Part shown: positions 45,101 to 57,339 of the stretch, piece after piece | Layout: the number at the start of each line of letters is the position of its first letter | How positions within the stretch are numbered: the stretch's first letter is position 1 | Assembly: GCA_050084515.1 (NCBI GenBank) | Contig: CM114274.1 | Span: 27,528,001 to 27,592,000, forward strand | Length of the DNA stretch: 64,000 nucleotides | Source of the DNA: Blasia pusilla | Taxonomy: Eukaryota > Marchantiophyta > Marchantiopsida > Blasiales | Direction of reading: 5' to 3' | The notes under the pieces: model-generated | Told to the model about the DNA's origin: nothing | The model's database searches: none | Seen by the model: only the letters and a program-made list of their open reading frames with translations | Translations under genes and position numbers: made by a program

Positions 45101-45547
45101 CACGAGACAACTTAAGGGCAAGTTCTAGCTCTCTGAACAAGCTCTTCGATAAAGCCCCGCATGAAATCCCCATCTGATGATCGAATTTACTTTCATGACA
45201 AGAAATTCCCCCCACCATCGAATTAATGCCTAACATAATCGGATCCTGACGCTTCTCATGATGCGTCGCAATAATCAAGCATAATATTCCGAGTGCCCAA
45301 CAGGGCACGTATTCAATCAACGTCACTGGAATCGGGATCTGCCCGACGCCCCCGACAGAAAATTCAATTATGAAAAGATCAGAAGTAAAGAGGCTACTAT
45401 CGAAAGTTGGAGGAGTATATTACAGGTTGCTGAAAGTACAAATTTGCTAAACTGTTCTGCTCCAAGGTTGGGACTGGACATAAATTAGCCTCGTTAAGGA
45501 ACTCAAAAGGTGCATGCAAGGGTGATGAAGACACCTTATCCTTAAGT
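42141..45547. other. Low-copy, GC-richer region without an identified gene
   Basis: Contains purine-rich GAGA tracts (about 42.52-42.62 kb), a TATA-like TACGGTATATATAGG (about 42.72 kb) and, at about 42.88-43.01 kb, a frame with a signal-peptide-like LALATLIVVFLDCAVLSA ending at a G|GTAATG donor-like site. That frame lacks an ATG because an upstream TAA closes it. Other frames up to 108 codons (44161-44487) show no family. It may hold the promoter and first exon of an unrecognised gene, or be non-coding DNA downstream of ICME. Confidence 0.3.
42720..42740 (+). promoter_or_regulatory. TATA-like box next to GAGA-rich DNA
   Basis: GGTATATATAGG about 100 bp after two GAGAGAGAGCGAGAG tracts, a composition common in plant promoters. 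No confident downstream coding exon. Confidence 0.3.
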
Positions 45548-48500
45548 TTAGAAAGGGCTAATTCTGTGGGCTAGTTCCAGCAAAATCTCCGGTACCAACC
45601 TTGGCCTGGGAGGGGCCAGGGCATCCTTAGCTTTCGCTTCTTCATCGTCTGCATGCACTATTGCCAGCACATCTTCAAACAGAACATCATGACCTCCTCT
45701 CAGGGGATCCTGCAATCAAAATGCTGCACGCTATCAAACAAAAGCACTTTGCATCACCTGGACGTCGATCAAGTCAGAAGCAGGTTCCAGCGACCTAATT
45801 GCCGGAAATATCCAGCCGCCGTATCTGAACATCACGGAGACCTGCGGAACTGGATAAAACCCTCCTGAACGAAATAAAAGATAAAAGCGACTACTAAATC
45901 GTCCATACAGTGACTAGCTGTCGAAAAGCACAAGTTACATAGCACAGAATCACAAATTAAGATAATCGGAGTCGAATGTGCTAAAGAACAGACCACAGTG
46001 ATCATAAACTGCTAGACCTCTTCCTCACCACATCCCTGACTCAAGGGAGAACGGTGCTCAAGTAGGATGAGACAAGGATTATGGAGCTCTTCTACGTCAC
46101 CTGCAGAAAGACATCCGTGTGTGTCTTGTCGGGATAAAATCTCGTCTTCACAGTTCCACCCACTGATCGAAGCGCTTCTGCAAAGTTTGCACTGGAATCC
46201 CCGCGTTCCAAATTCAGTTATCAAGAGTAAAAAATGAGGCGCACAAAGGACAAAAAAACCTCGGAAAATTATCATGCCAATGCTACCAAAACAATTACAC
46301 ACGCTGAAAAAACCAAAAACAAAAAGAAAACCGCTTTCCATTTTCAAAGTCTTGAGATCCATGCAAAGCAAAGAATGAACACACGCAGTTCTAGCTACTA
46401 GACCTGAGCCATACAAAAAAATCTACAAAATTTGGGCTCACCTTGCATCCGAAGGTATGGAAACGTCTGCTGTGCCATGAAACAGATAAAAGGGAGGAAG
46501 GAGAGGAACAGCTTCGGCAAATGCAGCACTCACAACTGCCAGCTCGGGAGAATAAAGAGGGAGTGATGTTTCTCCCTCCATGACACTGCAGATATGTTGA
46601 ATTAGCATTAGTAAAGATCGACAGGAAGATCACTCAAGCTCTACATAATTCTAAAACAGTAGGCTGTAAAGTGCAGTGGAATCTTCAGAATGAAAGTCAT
46701 TTAAAAAATGAAGGAAATACAGTGAAATTACTAATTTCAATTATAAAACACTCAGCAACATCCTAGCTGCAATACCAGTCTTAAAAGTCCAATCAAATTA
46801 ACCATTCTGTACTCTCAACCTTCACGATACATACTGTTCATATTTTGAAGCAAATGTCAAGGGAGAGGATAGGCATCACCAGTGTGGCGGCATCTTGTCA
46901 GCATGTGCTCTTACTTTAGGAATATACTTCGATAGAGACCCCGGTTATGGAAATGATCCACCAACTTAATTAGATTATACCTGAAATACATTTGCACATA
47001 GTGTATCACTCCACATGGGCTTGACATAGGAAGCTCTGTACATCGCTAGAAGTGAACAGACGATGTTCTAAATTCCACAGGAAGTCCCTACATTCTGTGG
47101 CAGAGACAATCAGGCTTCCAAAACCTTAATACTTTCAAATTTACATACCCGCCAGAAATACCTAGGAAGCCTTTGATCTGAGAACACTTCCAAGCAGTGT
47201 TTCCTTCCTTTTGTCCTATCTCTTTCTTGGCCTGATCTACCAATGCACAACAGGCCAAATGACTCCCTGCAGACTGGCCCGCCAAATATATTCTGTCCAC
47301 GATACAGTGACCAGACAAATTCAATTCTCTCCATCCTTCTATTAAATAGTTTCTAGTCTTAACACCATACGTCCTTGAAGTCATTAAGAAGTACTGTTGG
47401 AAAAATCAGTAACGAACTAGGAGATTGCCAAAACACATCATAAAGCACATTGAATCATCACCCCCGTAAAAAGTACTTTAATAAAACTTACACCAGTTAT
47501 TTATTTCCACTATAGTTACAGTCTTAAATCTCCATCATAGATTCCGAATAGAAAGTTAGTTCTCTATGAGCTCCTTAATTCATTTGGTGGTCTTATCCTA
47601 AGTGTACATTCAGACACCTCATGAGACATCTTACAATGTCTGGATGGGAACATGCCACATTCCAAACATCTTTACAAACTGGAGACCCTCCTAGACTGAT
47701 CAAAGCAGCCCCAGTTAATACCAATGAGCAAAGTCTCATGCCATCAAAATCTTGAGCAAAACCCTCAAATTATTTATTTTTGTAGACCTTAAACCACAGT
47801 AATGCCCAAGGAAGCCACTTAGACAAGAAGGACAGTCTGTAACCTGTTTGGGTCACCTCCATATTGAGAAACATTGTTTATAACATAACCTATCCCCGTA
47901 CATACATCTTCCACCATGTCGCTGACACCACCCTGTGGAAAATTTCTGAAATTCCATAAAAGATTGAGGAACACACTTTTAGTAAGGAAACCAATGACGC
48001 CAATAACAGCACCTCCTGTATAGAATGTCCACATGTTAATTGACCACCTGTCTCACAAGTTACAAGAAAGACTACTGTTGTAGGTTGAAGAGATCCCTCG
48101 TTTCAAAAGTGGAGCCTTGTTTATTCTTATTGTAAGCATAGTTTTCACCTGTAGTCAATGCAGAAGACAATGATATCCCTTTCAACAAGCTGTAAACCAA
48201 GAAGAGAACCCCAGGCCTTGTATCTGCCAAGAACAGCCATGCCTCAGTCCCTAGCCAGCCCAAACTCTGACAGCAATGTCCACAGGAATTCTATGAAAAT
48301 GAGTGCCCAATCATATGTTTTGACTAGTGTTACCCTAAGAATTTGATCTACATGCGGAGCTAATCCTCTTGAAACACTTAACTTCTTGCAATAAACAAGT
48401 CATCAGCCCCAAAACTGGTCCAGAAATTACCTAAGACTACTATTCCACTACGAATGCTGGGCTCCCACTTAAGAATTCTGAGCACTTAACAATATTCAAC

Positions 48501-51491
48501 TTTGAAACATGAAAGCTAACAGGTAACCACGTCAATCTTACTTCCTAGCAGAGTAATTTTTCATAACGAAACCAAAATGGAAAACAAATTGGTCCTTCTA
48601 AAGTATCAACTGTCAAAGATCTGATTGTACCACATTATATTCAGCTAACAAAAGTGAGTGATCTGAACAAATTCGTTGCAAAGGCCAACTCCTCACCCAA
48701 TAATCCATGCACCACCTGTGACAAATATCACTACTGGCTTTGGACAATCTGAGTTTTCTGGACGATACACATCCAGCCTGTTCAAAGAAAACAAACAATA
48801 TTTGGTAAATTTAGTTAAGAGGAACCCAGATTATTCTAGAACTCTTCACAGAGATTACAACACCTGGATCGCTATCTACATTCCATCTTTTATGAATGTA
48901 GAGTTTCACCAAACAACCTCCACACACACGCGAGTAAAAGTTATTGGTGACAAAACATCTTTTGAAAGGACAACCAAACATCAGGTGGAGTAGAGCTGCT
49001 CCACCCACATGTGGTCACTACAGTAAGATACCCTGTCTGAAAGAAAGGGTTACACACACTTCCCAGCTTATCTTGATTCCATTGTGAAAGTAATACTGCC
49101 TAAGCCTCTAATGCACTTGCATATAGTACCACTTAATTACATCTCATAGCAAAAACTTATGATGCCACCTCGACATAACAATTTGGAAAATGAGGCCATT
49201 CCACCATCCTTATGGCTTGTAACTTATTCAGCACTGTTTTGTCACTTAAACCTTCATGAAACCGTCAACTCTATGGCATGCACACCTGTTGAACCAGGAC
49301 ATACCTGTTTCGTGGCTGATCACCATATACAATACTGCGATGAACATATTTTGAGAAGAAATATTGATACCCAACTGATACACAGCGAAAAGAACAGTCA
49401 ATTTTGTGTCGTAGCCAAGCTAGTTGAAAAAACTTTAACTCTGGAGCTCATGGACATCGTGGACGTCGATGAGCAAGTGTGGTAACCCCAGTGTCACACA
49501 CAGCAGATATGCTTTTCAAACATTATCTTTGTTTACAACATTCAATAACTCGCACCAATCTAAAGATTCTTCATAAAATAGAAACTTTGTGCAAGGGGAT
49601 CAAACACTACCAGGAATGTACAAGAAAGCAGCCACAATAGTTGTGCATATCTTCCTTGTGAAGGAGAATAAGGCTGGTTAGTCCGCTGCTACCAGATTTT
49701 GACACGATGAGCATAAAAATACAACTCATGTGATGTGATTGCATCGTAGCAATCACCAAAAACAATCAAGAGTCCCCAATCAGTAGAAGATCCTGATGAA
49801 CCGAGACGCTGAGCTTTGGAATTGGATCAGACCACCATTGCCGGAGAAAACACAGGTTGACATAAACCGACACCACCACTTCAACAGAACTTAACACAAG
49901 AGAGAAAGGCAATTTACATGGTGATCACTGACTTGTGGATAGAGAGTAACCTTGCAAAAATCCAGGCATGAGTAGCATGGCATACAGGCCAAGAGCTAGT
50001 AATTTGGTAATCCATAGATAGCCAATCCTGTCAAGAGAATGCAAACCTTTGTTATGAGCAGAACACAGAACGATCTAAAAAACGATTTGGTCAATGAGTG
50101 GTAACAGATTGACCATGAAGTATCAAGGTAAGAGAATCAACATTTGACTGAAAAGTGAAATGAACCAAAAGTCCCTCACGTTTGGAAAGTCCTGCACCAG
50201 GAAACTGGTGCATTTGGGTCAAATGATCAGCTAATAAATATGAATACTGCCTGGTCCCTGGACTGATTTGACTACCCATACGGCTTCTCTGCTTATATTT
50301 GGCACACTTCACGACTTCCAATCGTCCACTTTTTCTTTGTGACACGCTTCGTAGCCTGTCATGGTTCAAATCAGAGGCTCATGAAGGGACAGACACAGGC
50401 CAACTAAAATTTTGGAGGTAAAAACGTCTTTTCCGCTGAAAGGTCTACATATCAGTGCGCAATAGCTCTGGCTGATCCTCTTAGATGAGGTCTCCAGTTT
50501 AAGAAGTTCGTGAAAGTAAAACAGTTTTCCCTGCTGAAAGGAATGAAGATAGCGAGCAGGTGAACACGAGTGTTTCCTTGCCTCTTGTCGCAATGAAGTT
50601 TCCGTTAACATCCATTACTTTCAGTGAGCTGAGGGCTACATAGTCCAAGTCTGACGGTTCAAGACTTGTAGCCGGTGGGCAGGATCCCTCGATGCATTCT
50701 CACCACAGTTTCACTTGAAGGCCTTGAGCTTCTGTTCAAATCAATCCTTTTATCCGAAAGCTTCAACTTTACTGAGGGTTGGGAAAAAGCTGCACTCAGA
50801 CATCGACGTACAATAAGACAGTAACCTCTCACCTCTTCAGACCTACAAGGATGAAGGAAAAATCCCCAACAACAGTCGAAAAGCTAGCCTCTGCGTGACT
50901 GTCACGCAATGATCTGCTTTAAGTGATTCCGTGAAAGCACCGATAATTATACATCCAAAAATTTTGTGAAGAAAACTCTTACCCAAGATATGTGAGAAGA
51001 CGAAACGTCAACCGGGTGATCAGGTATGTTTCGGCAGCAGCATGTCCCACATCGTCCCTAAATGAATGTTGACGGTCGGGAGTGGAGCGTAATGAAACGT
51101 CTTCAGAGAGACATCTCCGTCGACGTTGTTGTCCTCGAAGAAGAGGTTGTTTCTGGTCATGGGCGCCTTCAGAAGCATGACGAAGTAGTTGATTGCCACT
51201 CTTAACTCTCAGAAATGGAGTTGGATTTATTGCTGCAACATCCTCCTTGAGATTTTGTATGTCCACCTTGGTATCACAGGCATTCACTTTATTAAGCTCG
51301 GAGCCAGAATGTGAAGGTAGTTCGCCGTCTGATTTCGACGCAAACATGTTGATTTCATGGTCAGGGATCTCTGAAACCTTAAACGCAGGATTCGAACGTT
51401 GCTCGGGGGCAGACTTCTTAAATTTGCTCGATGGTTCCGCTACAATGCTGTGTGCAACAGGTTCCTTCTTCCCATCAGTGGCGGAAAGCAT
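45548..51491 (-). CDS. ICME: Isoprenylcysteine alpha-carbonyl methylesterase (ICME-like), 11 coding exons
   Basis: Serine hydrolase that removes the methyl ester from prenylated C-terminal cysteines; Arabidopsis ICME acts at endomembranes and affects ABA signalling. Exons (minus, high to low): 51491-50983, 50027-49951, 49374-49305, 48777-48697, 48223-48149, 47945-47844, 47292-47149, 46980-46915, 46585-46442, 46191-46101, 45709-45548. All introns are GT-AG and phases join to 1521 nt (506 aa). Seen: [16 protein letters not shown], a membrane segment ([14 protein letters not shown], residues about 178-195), oxyanion VTGGAWIIG (238-246), nucleophile GQSAG (Ser312), Asp415 in HGTADVSIP, His447 in DKTHTD, and C-terminus HRISPF. 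The first 135 residues are variable, as in the family. The ATG at 51491 is the first in frame. A TTTTGCAG acceptor-like site at about 51548 suggests an upstream, perhaps untranslated, exon. Confidence 0.95.
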
Positions 51492-52600
51492 CTTAGATGC
51501 GACTTCCCGGGAGGAACACAAATAATCGCCAGCCGATGATGGGAATCTGCAAAAGAGAAAAGAGGAGCCGCTGCGAAAGGGCTGTGGAAGAAGACCGAGG
51601 GGCTTGAGATTCCTTGGATCCTGCAGACGTAGAGACGACCAATGTTAGGAACTCCTCTACGGCTTTTGAAATCCATATCCAAGCTAGAAAGAGCGAGAGT
51701 AGTTGCAGTGACGCACGAGGCACTCGGTACTTTAAGGCGCAGCGCGGATGAAGTCAATTGCATCACCAAAAGCGAATCCAATCTCAAAACGATGATAAGC
51801 AGGACTAAGTCGAGCAAGTGAATTCATTCAAATCCCCAGAATTCTGGACATCATCCCGGCCTAGACGCTCATCATCAAGCCATTCCGAATGCGAAACCAG
51901 AAAGTTGTGGATGTGCGGAAAGCGCGAAGCAAATTTTGAATTCCGATCTCACTCAAGCGTCGTGCCTACCGTGCCAAATCTCCCAATCGATGTCCCACTC
52001 TGCGCCGAACAAATTGCCACAGTGCGCCCACGCCTCCCTCCGCATACAACCACCGCGCTCCTCCAGGCTCGCATGGACGTCAACATCGGCCTTGAATTTT
52101 TTTGAAAGAGCCTGCCACCTCCAAGTACAAGAAGTGCACGCCAGGTGGCTCGGCCTGCTGGGCAATTCCAACGCACTGCCGAAGCAGGCCGCGGACACTC
52201 CAGGACGGACGCTACGCTGTTCTTCCGGCTCTCGAGAAATCCCTCGTCGGACGGCCAGTGACGACGATCCTGTACAGGCCCGGTAGCCTCAGCTACTCCG
52301 TCCGCCACTCCGCCGTCGTCGCAGAGGTCGGGAACGACGGGGAGGTTATTTCCTTCCGTCTGCGGATCCGTGTGGCGCAATGGGACAGTAGAACGTGGCG
52401 GAGGCCGTTGTGGATGACGCAGATGTACCTTCGTTCGTGATCATTATTAATAATAATAAACAACTAGTTGCTAACATCCTTCCAATAAAAACAAAACAAA
52501 GTGCGAACTGTCGAGGATGTGCTTGAGAGACGGACAGGTGGAGGAACACAGGTGGTGGTTGTGACCAAATTGTACCCAACCAAGGTAGGTCTTAACCCTG
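51492..52600. promoter_or_regulatory. ICME upstream region, probable 5' UTR exon and promoter
   Basis: GC-rich low-copy DNA upstream of ICME. On the minus strand two acceptor-like sites (TACGTCTGCAG at about 51.62 kb, CTCTTTTGCAG at about 51.55 kb) suggest spliced 5' UTR. Open frames of up to 143 codons on the minus strand (51949-52380) and 112 on the plus (52102-52440) carry no recognisable domain, and I do not call them genes. Confidence 0.4.
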
Positions 52601-53254
52601 CGTAGGCTGAATCATTAGCGTAATGAGTTGAGAGCGGAAAGTAGCCTAATCCATTTTAGAGGAAGAAGGTATGTGTCCACTACCCTATTAGTGCGGCTCT
52701 TAGGGGCTTTCAAAAAGGGGAGGAGTAGGCGTGTACGATTTTTGAAAGGAATCTTTTTTCTTTCAAATTGAAGAAAGGATGGATCTAAATGATTAGTATT
52801 TTTGTGCCCTTCAATTCATTCAGCTATGGATGGACCTTCTCTAAACTTTCTGAAAGGTTCGATTACGGTCTCTACTCTAATTAGTGCGTCCACTCCTTCC
52901 CTATCTTAGCCTTCCTTTTTTTAGGAGGAAGGGAGAGTGTGGGACTGAGGTCCATCCATTTTCCCCCTCCCTATCTTATCTCCGTGATGTCGATGCCCTA
53001 GTGAAGTTTTTCTTCTTGTTTTTCTTCCCTTTTCTCGTTAGAATTTAATGCCTTAAAACACATATTAATGAATTCCTCTCTTATTAAAAATTTATATATT
53101 TCTGGCTTCTAGTATTGATTCTTTTTAATTCTTCTTATTAGTTAGAATTGCAAGTTAAAATGTGAGATATAGGATAAATATATTTTTTCAATTAATGAAA
53201 CATTAAACTTTCCATAAAATCATAATTTCCAAAAAAATATTTTTTCTATTTATT
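52601..53254. other. Spacer
   Basis: AT-rich, nothing recognisable. It could contain the 3' terminus of the Helitron-like remnant that follows, but no CTRR-plus-hairpin end could be fixed. Confidence 0.3.
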
Positions 53255-54891
53255 TTAATTCAATACTTCACGATATTCAACGTTCCTAGTGTAAACACCC
53301 ACTTTCTTTATAGGATGTTCATTGTCAATCTTCATATGAATGGAATTCCTCAAACTTACCCTAGAGAAGGCAACAGTTAATTTCCCATGAGAAAATACAG
53401 GATCTGGCAAGAAGATGTCGACTCTCTCTAATATTTGACCTTGATACTTATTAATCGTCACTGCAAAAGTAGGACGGATAGGAAATTGAAATCATTGCAA
53501 ATCAAAAGGTAAACGAGAATCAGATGTAATGAATGGGATGCGTGGAATGAAAACTCGAGCTCCGATATTTTTCCCTGTGATGATAATTGCATCTAGAAGA
53601 TGTCGACTAAATCCAACAATCACCAAACAAGTCTCATTTTCTTTTCCTTTTGCTCCGTTCATATTCCGTAATAGCATTATTGGAGCTCCAATCTTCAAAG
53701 TCAAACAGTGAGAAAGCAACGTTGATGGCAAACATGTGTTCAAAAATCAGTTGGATAAACAAGGCTCATCTCATCTTCTGAAACAGAATCGGCACTTAAG
53801 AAAGTATGCTCCTCCAACAACAAACAAAATCATTAAAGATCGGATTGAAGAATATTTTACATTAAGAAAGGAATGATATGGAATAATATCTCAATACTTA
53901 GAATGAAAACATATCTATATTATTATGGGAGAGTGCATTCTTGATTTGCAATCACCTATCTATTTGACAAGTGGCAATTATGCATCAAGAAAAATATTTC
54001 ACATGCTACGGGCAGCAAGAAAAGTTTGGAATTTATATGCAGCATCATTATACTCTTCCTTTCTTGAGCTATACACTAGCTCTTAAACAATTCTTATTTA
54101 CCATGCATAGCACGGGCACCTTACTAATCCATGATATTGAAGAACATGAATATTACCTCTCCTTGAAATCTAGACATAATTTCCTCATTTAGAATATCCA
54201 CGGTAGTATTCTTTATTGATAAAATTGATATATCTCTCAAGAAATCAATATTATTCCACTTTCAACATCGTACCCATAAAAAAATGTCAATAAGATCATC
54301 GATTCTTGAGGTCTTGATAATTATTGCATCTTGAACTTGTATAATATCTTCTCCGATGTCCAAATAATAGTATACAACCCTCGCCAACCTCTAATAACCA
54401 TTTTGCAAATGCTTCTTGCTCTTGTCACGCATATCCTACACAAAGTATGAGATTAAGAAATAAGCTCATATTTAAAAACATATAAATACATATAATAAGA
54501 AAGAAAAATATAAGGTTTCTTCTTTTATACCTTGTAAATTATTCACTCTCATGTTGGTAGTGAGTTTCACTAATCTAACATGAGGCCAAATGAGGGATCT
54601 CTGAAGTATTGCTCGCACAACCATGGGACGATCTCCATGACGAAAAACTGGAAGAAGTTGTCGAAAATCACCACCAAATAAAACTCTTTTGCCCCCAAAA
54701 GGCATGTCTCGTAGTTTATGATTAATCAAACCCATGAGATCTTTGAAAGTACGATTAATGCCCTCAACTACATAACGATGGGTCATAGGAGCTTCATCCC
54801 ATACAATCAATTTTTCCTTCTGTATAAGGTATGTCATATGGCTATTTACCAATAAGCTAGAAAATATCCCCAAAATTTTTTTGAGGAACAT
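53255..54891 (-). pseudogene. Helitron-type PIF1-like helicase remnant
   Basis: Minus strand pieces in helicase order: WDEAPMTHR (Walker B region), MPFGGKRVLFGGDFRQLLPV, LTTNMRVNN, then decayed NTTVDILNEEIMSRFQGE, LTLKIGAPIMLLRNMN, and MTINKYQGQILERVDIFLP with FSHGKLTVAFSRV. This is the C-terminal helicase half of plant Helitron RepHel proteins. The Walker A end and Rep domain are not seen. Frames change at least three times and the middle (53.75-54.45 kb) is AT-rich and broken. Confidence 0.85.
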
Positions 54892-54969
54892 TTATGCATG
54901 ATAAATGTAAGAAAATAATGAAAACATGATATAATACTAGAATAAAATTTGTATTATATGAGTTTAAGA

Positions 54970-55672
54970 AATGACTAGGATGAGTCATTGTTCACGGTAA
55001 ATGACTCACTATGACTCATAACCATTAGAGTCATATAAACCAAGTCATACACAAGATATGACTCTCACTACCAAATTGGTAAATGACTGAAGTCATTAGC
55101 TACTCGGTCATTGATATATGACTAAGATGTCACGTGTGAATGACACGTCGGAATGCCAAGTTGGCGTATGACATGGCAAGGAGAAACAACATGGCAAAGT
55201 GAGCATCAGATCCTGTATTGCCATGTGTCATACTTGGGAACGTTGGATTGTTTAGGCTCAATGAAACAATGACATGTGTAATGATATGAATGAATGACAA
55301 AGTGACAGGTGGTTGAAATGAATGAGTCATATGTACCAACTACGTCATTTCCTATGACTATATGAGTCATTAATTATGACTAGATGGGTTAGTAGTTACG
55401 ACTATTTTAGTCACCCTATATTAGTCGTATTTTATAACTAACTCAGACATTATATTGATGGTTTGAGTCATTTATCTCGAATCATTCATGATTGTAGGAG
55501 TTATATTTCCAAACCATTTAAGTCATTGTGTTGACCGTATGAGTTATTATCATGACTATATTAGTAATTTCTATGATTGTATTAGTCATTCACATAACTC
55601 TATCAGTTGTGTTTTATTACTAAATCATGTATTGTGTTCACAGTTTGTCATTGGTCCTCTTAGTGATTGTTA
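54970..55672. mobile_element. AGTCAT/ATGACT-rich element, possible non-autonomous DNA transposon
   Basis: About 700 bp packed with ATGACT and AGTCAT words in both orientations, dense subterminal motifs as in some class II elements. The ends look weakly like inverted repeats (AATGACTAGGATGA and, reverse-complemented, CAATCACTAAGAGGA). No exact target duplication was found. No coding capacity. Confidence 0.4.
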
Positions 55673-55994
55673 AATCAGAGGAGTTACTTTGGTAACTAAT
55701 TGGTGGTCATCTAAGTAACATTATCCTCTTAATATAATTAGAGATTCTCTCATATTCATTAAGGAGAAATGTGTGAAAACAAGTAGCATAGACAATTGTG
55801 AGGATAGACAGTGTCAACATCTTAATCTGAAGATCTAGAAGAGGGACATATCTTGAATAAGTAATTCTAGGATACATGCTGTTACAATGAATACTGAAAA
55901 CTACACATACATCACAATCAAACCATTCTCTAATTGATGAAACCATAATATAGATGATTCATTGTATGGAAGAATCAAAGTATTTACATCAGAT
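55673..55994. other. AT-rich spacer
   Basis: No supported gene or repeat. Confidence 0.3.
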
Positions 55995-56635
55995 TTTTCG
56001 TGCGCATACACATCGCTACACAACATACATCGCTGTCATCGAACACACACACAAACAAACACGATCCCATGCTAACTCATGGCATCTATACACAGAGGTG
56101 AGAAGTACCAAAATATCTCCAATAAAGTAAGATCCAATCTCTCTCTACACCATCTCACACCATAGCTCTCAAAGGTGCGCACTCTCTCTCATGTCAAACC
56201 AAACCCATTCTCATAATGAGAGGCTTGGGTTACACTCACAAGGCAAGGGATCATAGCTCCGCCGCCTCATGCCAAGAGGTTCAACAAAGAGAGAATGAGC
56301 TCTCAAGCTCTCTCTCCTTGAGGTATACCCCCCCCTCTCCCAAGCTCGCTCCATGGTAACCTATTCTCCCAAGTCACCTCCTTGCCTCTTGACTTGATGT
56401 AGGAGGTCAAGGGCCACTTACCAAAAATACAAAGTCGATCATATAATCAAAATGGTACTTACTTAAAATAGAAAGTTTCTCAATATGGCTCCAAATGAGC
56501 CGAAACGAAGGGGAAACCTCCTCTCTCAGATTTCCCTGGGCTTCAACATGTCATCCTCGACCTCCTGGGCGTGTTCTCCACTACGGGTGCAGACGCTATG
56601 CTAGATCCCACCGATCTATCCTAACAGTCGTGACA
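55995..56635 (-). repeat. LTR, subfamily B/D (minus)
   Basis: Element strand TGTCACGACTGTTAGGATAG to GCGCACGA. TATA-like GGGGTATACC at about 56.31 kb. It matches 16549-17063 and then carries the 3' segment TTGGAGATATTTTGG...CACGA missing there. Separated from the next LTR piece (56740-56792) by about 104 bp of unplaced sequence. Confidence 0.7.
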
Positions 56636-56739
56636 AATTCTCAATAAGCCGCAAGAAGGAACTATTAGCATATAGAAGCCAAACTACAAACAAATGACGT
56701 GATGGAATCATTCTAAAAGTTTAAACATTTCTGAAAATC

Positions 56740-56792
56740 ACTGGTGCAGACGCTCTGCTAGATCCCACCGATCTGTCCTAATAGTCGTGACA
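56740..56792 (-). repeat. First 53 bases of an LTR
   Basis: Element strand TGTCACGACTATTAGGACAG to CGTCTGCACC, nearly identical to the start of the LTR at 56635, then breaks off. Joined through GT to the U5-like segment. Confidence 0.75.
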
Positions 56793-56794
56793 AC

Positions 56795-56922
56795 TGTCGT
56801 GCACATACACATCGCTACACAACATACATCGCTGTCATCGAACGGACACACAAACACACACGATCCCATGCTAACTCATGGGATCCATACCCACGGGCGA
56901 GAAGTACCAAAATATCTCCAAT
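56795..56922 (-). repeat. U5-like duplicate in copy D
   Basis: 128 bp nearly identical to the LTR 3' end at 55995-56120, located directly after the purine tract (56923-56931, AGGGGGGCG) and before an LTR start. Same architecture as 1548-1694 in copy A although the sequences of the two subfamilies differ. Confidence 0.75.
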
Positions 56923-57107
56923 CGCCCCCCTAGCTAGTGGTTAGGTCCCTCTAACTCCAGATAGCCATCTATCCCTACCTACCACGACATACATCTCTAG
57001 GACGCTAAGAGCAGAAAGGCCGGGTGCTCATGTGGCCCCATCGTTAGTCGGCTTCCTGTCATCCATGTCACAGAAAAAGTCAGAATTAAACCTACCTAGT
57101 ATCTCCT

Positions 57108-57332
57108 CTATGTACATCTGGGACACATCCATCGTCCCCGAGGAACCTTAGTGAGAGGTGGCGTCAGACATGCCATATGCCAACCTCTCGAACATCCATC
57201 ACAGACTAGCATCGTGGCCGCACCACGAGCAGAACCACACAACATACAACGCAAGCCTGCAGGAACTACTACTAAGCTCGGATCTGCTGTACCATCAATG
57301 TTAGGAAGATGACATGGCGCACAATTACGCAC
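57108..57332 (-). pseudogene. Copy D PHD finger at the end of pol (intact motif)
   Basis: Complete C4HC3 pattern C-x2-C-x11-C-x2-C-x4-H-x2-C-x14-C-x2-C: CMLCGSARG, MLVCDGCSRGWHMACLTPPL, PRGRWMCPRC, ending at TAG 57108-57110. The Met-Leu-Val before CDGC, the GWH and the Trp two residues before the last Cys pair are PHD hallmarks and separate it from RING (no second His) and from zinc knuckles. It follows the integrase tail HLPNIDGTAD. Inferred role: recognition of histone H3 N-termini by the integrase. Confidence 0.9.
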
Positions 57333-57339
57333 ATGGTCT

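Noticed and set aside
51949-52440. Open frames of 143 (minus) and 112 (plus) codons upstream of ICME
   Set aside because: No recognisable family; composition-driven openness in GC-rich promoter DNA; they overlap each other.
57108-57332. C-terminal zinc domain as a RING finger or another zinc knuckle
   Set aside because: Spacing and the single His after the fourth Cys, the Trp before the last Cys pair and the MLVCDGC/GWH words fit PHD (C4HC3), not RING (C3HC4) or CCHC.
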